Origin: an uncultured Pseudomonadota bacterium
GTDB taxonomy: Bacteria; Pseudomonadota; Alphaproteobacteria; Rs-D84
Assembly: GCA_947165335.1 (NCBI GenBank)
Contig: CAMVAB010000017.1
Coordinates: 1 to 13,460, forward strand
DNA: 13,460 nucleotides
Direction of reading: 5' to 3'
Shown here: positions 1 to 6,327 of the stretch, in pieces
Position numbering within the stretch: position 1 is the stretch's first letter
Layout: the number at the start of each line of letters is the position of its first letter
Made by a program: the position numbers and the translations under genes
The notes under the pieces: model-generated
Told to the model about the DNA's origin: nothing
Databases searched by the model: none
The model's input: only the letters and a program-made list of their open reading frames with translations

Positions 1-1094
1 GTGATACCTTCGTTTTGAATTGAACGACCACTTGGTGTGTAATAACGCGCGATTGTTATATGTATTGCAGAACCATCACCCAAAGGTTTTTGTTGTTGAA
101 CCGAACCTTTGCCAAAACTTTGTGATCCCATAACTATTGCACGACCATTATCCTGCAATGCCCCGGCAACAATTTCTGACGCAGATGCAGAACCATGATT
201 TATCAAAACAACAATTGGTTTACCATTTACTAAATCACCTGGTTTTGCGAACATTCTTTCAATATCTGATTTTTCTTTGCCACGCGTTGAAACAATTTCA
301 CCGCCATCCAAAAACGCGTCTGACATTTCCACCGCAGCCGTCAAATATCCCCCCGGGTTATTACGCAAATCAAGAACATAACCTGCGACTTTTTTCTTTT
401 CCAAATCTTTCAGCGCATCTTTTAATTCTTTCGTTGTTGTTGCACCAAAATCAGAAATACGCAAATAACCAATCTTTGGTAATTTGTCATCGTCGTTTGC
501 AGCAGCATCCAATTTTTCAGCAAACTTTACAGATTTCACTTTGATGATTGCGCGCTTCAAAGTCATAACCTTTGGTTCATTACCATCATGAACAATTGTT
601 AATTTAACAGTTGTACCTGGTTTACCCTTCATTTTTTTAACAGCCTGGTTTAATGACATATCAAAAACTTGTTCACCATCAATATGTGTAATGTAATCGC
701 CCGCTTCTATTCCAGCTTTGGCCGCAGGGGTGTCATCGATTGGGGAAATAACACGAATTGCGCCCTTGTCGCTTGTAATTTGAATACCAAGCCCCCCAAA
801 TTCACCATGTGATTTATCGTTAAATTCTTTGAAATCTTCAACAGACAAATAAGAAGAATGAGGATCCAGCGCAGCCAACATACCGTTCATCGCCCCTTCT
901 AACATTTTACGTTCATCGGCTTCTTCGACAAATTTATCACGTGCAATTTCAAACACAGATGCCAATTTTTTCAATTCGGTATAAATCTGTTCGTCTGTTA
1001 AATGGACAACAGGTTCTTCTTTTTTCGCCTTTTGTGCAGCATCTGCCATCACTGGAATTATTAACAAAACCAATAACAAAAACTTTTTTAACAT
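1..1094 (-). CDS. ctpA: Carboxy-terminal processing protease, S41 family (CtpA/Prc type), 3' end cut by the window
   Basis: Periplasmic serine protease that trims or degrades exported proteins, in other bacteria often regulators of peptidoglycan hydrolases. I translated 364 codons from the minus strand. Residues 1-19 form a Sec signal peptide (hydrophobic core LLLVLLIIPV, cleavage near ADA). An LDPHSSY segment (77-83) typical of the family precedes a PDZ domain at about 98-185 that begins GEFGGLGIQI. The S41 core contains LDLRNNPGGY (about 241-250), then GSASASE with the likely nucleophile Ser304, and SFGKG with Lys329. The Ser-Lys distance of 25 equals that of E. coli Prc. The frame is open from the ATG at 1094 to base 1, so the C-terminus lies outside the window. 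A GGGA Shine-Dalgarno sits 5-6 bases before the ATG. The gene diverges from the EnvC-like gene across about 145 bases. Family assignment is secure; the substrate is unknown. Confidence 0.95.
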   Translation of the reverse strand, partial: MLKKFLLLVLLIIPVMADAAQKAKKEEPVVHLTDEQIYTELKKLASVFEIARDKFVEEADERKMLEGAMNGMLAALDPHSSYLSVEDFKEFNDKSHGEFGGLGIQITSDKGAIRVISPIDDTPAAKAGIEAGDYITHIDGEQVFDMSLNQAVKKMKGKPGTTVKLTIVHDGNEPKVMTLKRAIIKVKSVKFAEKLDAAANDDDKLPKIGYLRISDFGATTTKELKDALKDLEKKKVAGYVLDLRNNPGGYLTAAVEMSDAFLDGGEIVSTRGKEKSDIERMFAKPGDLVNGKPIVVLINHGSASASEIVAGALQDNGRAIVMGSQSFGKGSVQQQKPLGDGSAIHITIARYYTPSGRSIQNEGI

Positions 1095-1204
1095 ATATTT
1101 CCCTTTTCTTCTTTTATCTGATGTAAAGCATAATAAAAAAACAATTTTTCTGCAACACGATTTTACATGATTTTCAGATAAAAATAAAAAGGCAAAATCG
1201 ATGA

Positions 1205-1233
1205 TTTACAATTCTTTGTCATTTTGATAAAAT
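1205..1233 (+). promoter_or_regulatory. Putative sigma70-type promoter of the EnvC-like gene
   Basis: TTTACA at 1205-1210 and TAAAAT at 1228-1233 are separated by 17 bases, each matching five of six consensus bases. The -10 hexamer overlaps the first in-frame ATG at 1232, so transcription would begin around 1240. This favours the ATG at 1241 as the start codon and a leaderless mRNA. AT-rich DNA produces such matches by chance, so confidence is moderate. Confidence 0.4.
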
Positions 1234-1240
1234 GCATAGT

Positions 1241-2323
1241 ATGTATAGCAGAAAATTCGTTTTTTCGTTGTTGGTTTTGACCGCCAGTGCATCATCCGCG
1301 TTCGCTGCGAACGATGAATTGGCAAAAATTCAAAAACAAATAAAACAAACTGAAATTCAGCACAAAAAAATAGAAGAACAATTACAAACTTCATTAAAAG
1401 ATGTTGAAAAAACAAAAAAGCAATTAGTAAAAACCGCTGATCGTGTCAGCAGCTTAGAAGAACAACGCAGTTCAATGGCAAAACGTATCGCTGAACTTGA
1501 TAAACAACGCGATAAAATAAATGCTGAATTAACACAAAACCGTAATAGTATCATGGATGCCACATCCAGTATATTATTTATGGCATCTAATCCTAATTTT
1601 GATGCAACGACTATGCATGATTATGTTTTAACTTCTGTGATGTTATCTTCGGCGGCTGAACAATTTGATGAAAAGATAATGGACGCGACAAAAAAATTGG
1701 AAGAATTAGATACAATCCACGACAAACGCATGGTTGAAAAAGAAAAACTGGATCGCAGCGCGAAAAAATACACAAATGAAAAAAATGAACTGGATAAACT
1801 TTTGAAAACACGTTCCGCACAAAATGAAAAATTAAAAAATGAACAAATAGCAATCCAGGATAAATTGAAACAATTATCTGCACGCGCTAAAAATATTTCT
1901 GAATTGTCTGCCGGGGTCGGATCATCTGAAATGTCGGGTGATGCAAAATTTTCAAGTCGTAAATTGAACACACCTGTACGGGGAAAATTGGTTGTAAGAT
2001 ACGGCGAAAAAACAGCATTGGGATTAAAATCAGACGGATGGCGTATTCGTGCACGTGGGGACGCATTAGTTATGGCGCCTGCAGATGGTGTTGTAAAATT
2101 TGCTGACAGTTTCCGCGGATTTGGCAAAGTAATTATTATGTCGCACAAAAACGGATACAATACAGTTATGACGAATATGGGTTCTATCGATGCTTTGGTT
2201 GGCCAGGAAGTTTTAGCCGGCGAACCAATTGGACGCATGAATCCGAATAAACCAGAAATGTACCTGGAAGTGCGTCGTGGCAAAAACCTTGTAGACCCTG
2301 CCCGTTTATTCAATGAACCGTAA
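1241..2323 (+). CDS. EnvC-like murein hydrolase activator with degenerate LytM (M23) domain
   Basis: Exported coiled-coil protein expected to activate cell-wall amidases during septal splitting. A signal peptide (core FVFSLLVLTASASS, cleavage after AFA) is followed by a long Lys/Glu/Gln-rich coiled coil from about residue 24 to 220, with a short non-coil stretch near 110-140, then a LytM-like domain from about 245 to the end. The domain has the EnvC pattern: VRGKLVVRYGEK, WRIRARGDALVMAPADGVV, FRGFGKVIIMSH, VLAGEPIGRM, YLEVRRG. The HxH zinc ligand of active M23 enzymes is replaced (MYLEV for the usual LHFE type), and the upstream HxxxD motif is absent, so it should be a non-enzymatic activator. 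No Shine-Dalgarno precedes either ATG. I chose 1241 because the best promoter overlaps the ATG at 1232; starting at 1232 would add three residues. It diverges from ctpA, whereas relatives often place these genes in tandem. Confidence 0.88.
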   Translation: MYSRKFVFSLLVLTASASSAFAANDELAKIQKQIKQTEIQHKKIEEQLQTSLKDVEKTKKQLVKTADRVSSLEEQRSSMAKRIAELDKQRDKINAELTQNRNSIMDATSSILFMASNPNFDATTMHDYVLTSVMLSSAAEQFDEKIMDATKKLEELDTIHDKRMVEKEKLDRSAKKYTNEKNELDKLLKTRSAQNEKLKNEQIAIQDKLKQLSARAKNISELSAGVGSSEMSGDAKFSSRKLNTPVRGKLVVRYGEKTALGLKSDGWRIRARGDALVMAPADGVVKFADSFRGFGKVIIMSHKNGYNTVMTNMGSIDALVGQEVLAGEPIGRMNPNKPEMYLEVRRGKNLVDPARLFNEP

Positions 2324-2344
2324 AAAATACCATTAAATATTTTT
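2323..2344. terminator. Weak AT-only hairpin between convergent genes
   Basis: AAAAATA at 2323-2329 can pair with TATTTTT at 2338-2344 around an 8-base loop. It sits exactly between the convergent stop codons of the EnvC-like gene and the outer-membrane protein gene. The stem has no G or C, so it may be only AT-rich spacer. It is the sole terminator-like element for these two genes. Confidence 0.25.
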
Positions 2345-3320
2345 AAAATTCAAATCTTAACCCAACCATAAAATTGGTATAAATCATATTATCAGCACTG
2401 AACCAATCACGATGTTGTGAACCGTCACTGTTCACCAATTGCCATTTAATAGTCGGAATATACATAACACGCGCACTGAAATCAAGAAACGTATATTCGC
2501 TTATCCCATATGACGCTCCAAGTGTCCCGATAACCGCTATATTTGTAGATGTTGGATATTTTGATTTATCCGATGGCGGTTCAAATTGAATCACACCATT
2601 TTCCAATGTACCATAATTTTGTAAATCGGATTCGGTAGATAAATCGCCATAAATATCTGTTAATTTCAAAGTTGTTCGTGAACTGGCGTAACCAAGTCCA
2701 AAACCAATGTATGGAATAACTTCATTTATTGGTTTTGTATTTCCTTCAAAGAAATCATAATAAACGACCGCAGATATTATATCTGTTGAAATTGTTGCGT
2801 TTGCACCACCACTCGTTACATGAACAGTTTTATCACCAATTTCACCACCGCTGACTTTTAAACTGCCTTCGAACAAAGGAATTTGGTTGTAATTTGTTTC
2901 AGATATATAATCATAATCTGCCTGTAATCTCCATTGCGGATAATATGGTAAAGTTAAACCAATACTCGCACCCGCAGCAAAAGCTGTTTTTGAAAAATCT
3001 TTTTTTGCAGATACAGTCGCTATATCACCCTGACCAGCATACGAATATCCAGCAGGACTACCCGCAGCCTGCCATGCAAGTTGTGATACAACTTCACCAG
3101 TATAATCATTTATATAATAATAACCGTATAAACTGCCGATATCGTTTTTGATTTTAGCATTTGCCAACGAAACACCGCCACGACCTCCAATTACAAAACG
3201 CATACCGTTATCAGAATAATATCCATCGTTTACATAATAACCATTGTATTGCCATCCCGCAAATGCAGGCATCGCACACATAAACAATAACATAGAAAAG
3301 ACAGAATATCTGAATCTCAT
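2343..3320 (-). CDS. Outer-membrane beta-barrel protein (porin-like surface antigen)
   Basis: Protein of 325 residues predicted to sit in the outer membrane. A signal peptide (MRFRYSVFSMLLFMC..., cleavage after AFA near residue 21) precedes a body of alternating aromatic/hydrophobic and polar strands. Examples are RFVIGGRGGVSLANAKI near the N-terminus, FAAGASIGLTLPYYPQWRLQ, VIPYIGFGLGYASSRTT, and a last strand ending MVGLRFEF. A terminal Phe is the usual BamA recognition signal of bacterial barrels. The Gly-rich strand turns and PYIGFGLGYA resemble the general Omp_b-brl/opacity-like porin group; I cannot assign a subfamily. About 8-10 strands with long loops would fit the length. The start is supported by the basic n-region (RFR), but there is no Shine-Dalgarno and a TATAAT lies only 10 bases upstream, so the mRNA is probably near-leaderless. 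Its 3' end converges with the EnvC-like gene. Confidence 0.8.
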   Translation of the reverse strand: MRFRYSVFSMLLFMCAMPAFAGWQYNGYYVNDGYYSDNGMRFVIGGRGGVSLANAKIKNDIGSLYGYYYINDYTGEVVSQLAWQAAGSPAGYSYAGQGDIATVSAKKDFSKTAFAAGASIGLTLPYYPQWRLQADYDYISETNYNQIPLFEGSLKVSGGEIGDKTVHVTSGGANATISTDIISAVVYYDFFEGNTKPINEVIPYIGFGLGYASSRTTLKLTDIYGDLSTESDLQNYGTLENGVIQFEPPSDKSKYPTSTNIAVIGTLGASYGISEYTFLDFSARVMYIPTIKWQLVNSDGSQHRDWFSADNMIYTNFMVGLRFEF

Positions 3321-3330
3321 TATGGTTTTT

Positions 3331-3339
3331 ATTATATCA
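3331..3339 (-). promoter_or_regulatory. Extended -10 promoter of the outer-membrane protein gene
   Basis: On the minus strand the sequence reads TGATATAAT, a perfect extended -10 element (TGn plus TATAAT). No convincing -35 box lies upstream, which is common for extended -10 promoters. The expected start site leaves a leader of only about 3-5 bases before the ATG at 3320. The same nine bases occur upstream of the next gene (3786-3794). Confidence 0.5.
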
Positions 3340-3374
3340 CAAAAACAAGATTAAAAAAAGAACAAAGCAATAAA

Positions 3375-3398
3375 AAAATGCCCGTATGGGCATTTTTT
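3375..3398 (-). terminator. Intrinsic terminator of the BOF gene
   Basis: AAAAATGCCC and GGGCATTTTT flank the tetraloop GTAT, giving a GC-cored stem followed by a T run on the minus strand. The hairpin touches the stop codon of the BOF gene at 3397-3399 and separates it from the downstream outer-membrane protein gene, which has its own promoter. A T run on the other side could make it bidirectional. Confidence 0.85.
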
Positions 3399-3747
3399 AT
3401 TTAACAATAGAATCAACTTCGACTTCTGTTATGTTGCCTTTTTTGTCTATGTGTCCATAAACAGTTACAACATCATCAACACGAACAGTGTTTCCATTCC
3501 AATCTTCTTCATCTATTTGCAACATTATATTTCCCGAAGAATCTTCAAACAAAAATATTTCATCGCCCATATTTTTTGTGATACGACCCAACAATACAAC
3601 AGGCGTGTTATCAGGCATATCAACTATTTCTGATACGGACCAATATACTGGTGCATTTTGATGGATAACATTTTGCATATTTTTTGCTGCCATGGCACCA
3701 CATATTGGCATTATCGCACACAAAGCTAACATTGATATCTTTTTCAT
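3397..3747 (-). CDS. Secreted OB-fold protein of the BOF family (YgiW/YdeI-like)
   Basis: Small periplasmic protein of 116 residues. A Sec signal peptide (MKKISMLALCAIMPICGAMA, cleavage near residue 20) precedes one bacterial OB-fold domain from about residue 35 to the end. The core pattern matches E. coli YgiW: NTPVVLLGRI, then EIFLFEDSSGNIMLQIDEEDW, then VDDVVTVYGHIDKK and a final beta strand TEVEVDSIVK. BOF proteins bind small ligands and have been linked to stress and cation tolerance; no specific ligand can be read here. The reading frame extends upstream to 3786, but I place the start at 3747. That ATG has GGAG at a good distance and begins the signal peptide, and the longer version would overlap the promoter's -10 box. 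The gene appears monocistronic, with terminators on both sides. Confidence 0.88.
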   Translation of the reverse strand: MKKISMLALCAIMPICGAMAAKNMQNVIHQNAPVYWSVSEIVDMPDNTPVVLLGRITKNMGDEIFLFEDSSGNIMLQIDEEDWNGNTVRVDDVVTVYGHIDKKGNITEVEVDSIVK

Positions 3748-3785
3748 GATTTTTCTCCATTTGTTATTTTGTTTTCCATGCAACA

Positions 3786-3794
3786 ATTATATCA
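3786..3794 (-). promoter_or_regulatory. Extended -10 promoter of the BOF gene
   Basis: The minus strand reads TGATATAAT, a perfect extended -10 element. The predicted start site near 3779 gives a leader of about 30 bases containing the GGAG ribosome-binding site. No good -35 box is visible. Confidence 0.5.
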
Positions 3795-3829
3795 AATGGA
3801 CACATAAAAATATCTAGGAATGATTTAAT

Positions 3830-3856
3830 AAAAACCGCCCATTCGGGCGGTTTATT
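3830..3856 (-). terminator. Intrinsic terminator of the cysteine-rich two-gene operon
   Basis: AAACCGCCC at 3832-3840 pairs with GGGCGGTTT at 3845-3853 around the loop ATTC. It is a strong GC stem flanked by A/T runs, directly after the stop codon at 3856-3858. The minus-strand T run follows the stem. Confidence 0.88.
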
Positions 3857-6309
3857 TACATCTTTACATCTTCACACACTGGCTGACCAGCCGACACATT
3901 ACAATCGCTTTCTGATTTGAAATATTTCGTTATGTTCTTGCAAGAAGTTGTTGTTGTTGTCGTGCAGATATGACAAGTTCTTGTAGATCTGTCGAATGTG
4001 GCACGACTTTCCATATACATACCAGAATTTTTAGATGTTCTGTCACGATATGTGAATGTTTCGCCACCTTGTGTTATACTGCCGTAACCGCCCTTTAACA
4101 AAGCATTTGTAGACAAACCAGACCCAACATCATAACTGATAGAATATGGTGCTGTTAAAGTGTCTTGTGTAGAAATAGTACTTAAACTATAATCTCTTGT
4201 TCCCATTTCTCCCATCTTTTGACACATATATTGTGCAACATCAGCGGAAGCGTCTTTCGTTGCCTCAGAAATGGCTTCATTTAACTTTTTATTGTAATTA
4301 TCCTGGGCTTTGCGCAATGCAGACATTGCGATAGCAACACGATATTGATTCAACAAATTTGGAAAACGTGCTGTTGTTGTGTTGTCTTTGCTGCTGCCTT
4401 TTCCGTTGATTTGAGATAAATCACGACCATTTATACAATATTGAATTTGTTGGTCTGATTCTATCAAAGATATCGTTCTATTGATGGTGCCCGCGATATT
4501 ATTCAATTCATCTTTTATAGAAGAAATTATTGCTTCTGCTTGTTTAGAATCCATACCAGATGGGACACCTTTGCTATTTACATTGTTAATGTAATCATCA
4601 ACACTTATTTCACCTGGTTTCAAATTTTTCCCTGTGGCGTCACCCATTTTAATAGAACCAAATGATATCATACCGGTTACACGATATGTTGTTCCATCTT
4701 TTTGAGATCTGATAGAATTTGTTCCAATAAATTCATCAGCAGCGAAAGCATTACAATCTGTTGTAGATCCGCACAATTCGAGCATTTTCTTTTCTACCAG
4801 ATTTTGACAGTTTTCAAGTGCTTTGTTATCGATATTCAAATACAATCCCATCAACATAGAATCCAAATCTTTCATTTTGAAATTCGGATTGGCCTGTTTA
4901 CATACGACCAATTTGTCGATTGGGCAAATACTATGTATATAATCGAAATCCATACCAATACAATTTGAAAAATCGGCGCCGCATCTGTCTTCTGATGTAA
5001 AACATTCTTTGACTTCTGCTGTACATGCATCGACACGCATAGCAGCCAATTTAGATACAACATAATCCCAAATTTGTGGTTCCATACGTTCGCATGGATC
5101 TATTTGGATCTTGCAGAAAGAACGCGCCATATCAGGACGAGCCAAACATGCGTCCATTGTTGCTTCGCCTTTGCCTGCGATATCATCCCTACATGCTTTT
5201 TGGATACATGCGGAAATGTCACCAAGACATGATTGACGTTTTTGAGATTCAATATTAGATTCTGCTAAACGAATTGTTGGCGCCGCTTCACGCAGAAAAT
5301 CGTTCCAAACATAATCACGCGCAGCAACACATTTATCCAAAACTTTTTCACAAATGAAACGTTTTGATTCTAATATTTCCATAGTGGAAGCAGTAATATC
5401 ATAAGTGTTTATAGTTTTAACCTTTGTTCCTGCGACACTCGTTGCTGCGTTGTTTTGCATATTTTCAGATGCTATTGTAAATACGCATTTACCCCAATCA
5501 GAACCACATGCGTCATTGCTCATCATGCATTTCTTATATTCAACCATACATGTTCCACGATCATATTGGTTGGCTTCATCAAAACTATTTTTCAAAGCCC
5601 CACGAACAGCCGCTTTTGCTTGTGCTAATGCTGCATCTGCTTCCTGTTTCTTTTGAGCAATACTGTTTGCCAAACCTTTACAATCAGAAACAATTTGACG
5701 CGAATACATTTGTGTTAACAAAGTCATATCTTTTGAACAAGAATCTGGCATTTGTTGTACACACAAATCATGTGCAGAATTATATAATTGTCTGCCGTTT
5801 AAATTTGATAAATCATTATCGTCCCAAATATCTTCTTCATCTTCTTCAAAATCATAGATAGAAGAAAATTTAATTTGATTTGATTTCTTTTCTTCGCCGG
5901 CCTTTACAACAGAACCATCATCATTATAAATTCTTTCACCACCATTAAATATAATGTCAGCACGTGCACCTGCTTGAATTTTTTCGACTTCTTCTGTGCT
6001 GATGCGTTCTGCTTCGGCTAATGTTTTTTTGATTTCTTCTAATTGTGCTTCGTATACTGCTGCATCATCGCTGCATACACATGTTCCACCATTTTCATTA
6101 TCAGCGATACAAAACTGATCCATACAGCCGTAATATTTTTCATAGCATTCTTGATCGTAAACACCGTTGGCTTCAATTTTTGTACGAACTTTGGTTCCCA
6201 CCTGTAACGCAGACTGTTTTTTAGTTTTAGTGGCAGCAAAACCGTCTATCGGTAAAGCACATACCGATACTAAACTAATTAACAAACCAATATTTAATAT
6301 TTTTTTCAT
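3856..6309 (-). CDS. Large exported cysteine-rich protein, CX6C-repeat family, second gene of the operon
   Basis: Protein of 817 residues matching no family I recognise. The signal peptide cleaves near DGFA (residue 25). The N-terminal module has Cys55, 62, 67, 77 and 79, spaced C-X6-C-X4-C-X9-C-X-C. A predicted coiled coil (about 85-115), a strongly acidic stretch (DFEEDEED) and many C-X6-C pairs follow, including two C-X6-C-X6-C-X6-C units (CMVEYKKC... and CTAEVKEC...) that are internal repeats of each other. Thirty-six cysteines remain after the signal peptide, all matching positions in the upstream gene's product. The cysteine-poor region at about 540-740 is Ser/Thr/Asn-rich. The end has RTCHIC, six consecutive Thr, and CEDVKM just before the stop. 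GGAGAAGAG lies before the ATG at 6309, and only 18 bases separate it from the upstream gene, so they are co-transcribed. A disulfide-rich periplasmic or surface structural role is inferred; no catalytic motif is visible. Confidence 0.85.
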   Translation of the reverse strand: MKKILNIGLLISLVSVCALPIDGFAATKTKKQSALQVGTKVRTKIEANGVYDQECYEKYYGCMDQFCIADNENGGTCVCSDDAAVYEAQLEEIKKTLAEAERISTEEVEKIQAGARADIIFNGGERIYNDDGSVVKAGEEKKSNQIKFSSIYDFEEDEEDIWDDNDLSNLNGRQLYNSAHDLCVQQMPDSCSKDMTLLTQMYSRQIVSDCKGLANSIAQKKQEADAALAQAKAAVRGALKNSFDEANQYDRGTCMVEYKKCMMSNDACGSDWGKCVFTIASENMQNNAATSVAGTKVKTINTYDITASTMEILESKRFICEKVLDKCVAARDYVWNDFLREAAPTIRLAESNIESQKRQSCLGDISACIQKACRDDIAGKGEATMDACLARPDMARSFCKIQIDPCERMEPQIWDYVVSKLAAMRVDACTAEVKECFTSEDRCGADFSNCIGMDFDYIHSICPIDKLVVCKQANPNFKMKDLDSMLMGLYLNIDNKALENCQNLVEKKMLELCGSTTDCNAFAADEFIGTNSIRSQKDGTTYRVTGMISFGSIKMGDATGKNLKPGEISVDDYINNVNSKGVPSGMDSKQAEAIISSIKDELNNIAGTINRTISLIESDQQIQYCINGRDLSQINGKGSSKDNTTTARFPNLLNQYRVAIAMSALRKAQDNYNKKLNEAISEATKDASADVAQYMCQKMGEMGTRDYSLSTISTQDTLTAPYSISYDVGSGLSTNALLKGGYGSITQGGETFTYRDRTSKNSGMYMESRATFDRSTRTCHICTTTTTTSCKNITKYFKSESDCNVSAGQPVCEDVKM

Positions 6310-6327
6310 CTCTCTTCTCCAACACGT

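Noticed and set aside
137..544. Open frame of 135 codons on the plus strand
   Set aside because: It lies antisense within the well-supported ctpA coding sequence and its composition (His, Gln, Leu runs) is that of a reverse-strand shadow.
1130..1155. Possible ctpA promoter TTGCAG ... TATTAT on the minus strand
   Set aside because: The spacing is only 14 bases, too short for a sigma70 promoter, and no better pair is apparent.
1621..2313. Open frame of 230 codons on the minus strand
   Set aside because: It is a mirror frame of the EnvC-like gene, with Phe/Ser-rich shadow composition and no recognisable domain.
6240..6309. Lipoprotein signal in the second operon protein (Cys17 in the hydrophobic core)
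   Set aside because: The residue before the cysteine is Val, which does not fit a lipobox, and a normal signal-peptidase I site (GFA) follows. The cysteines in the third paralogue's signal peptide fail for the same reason.
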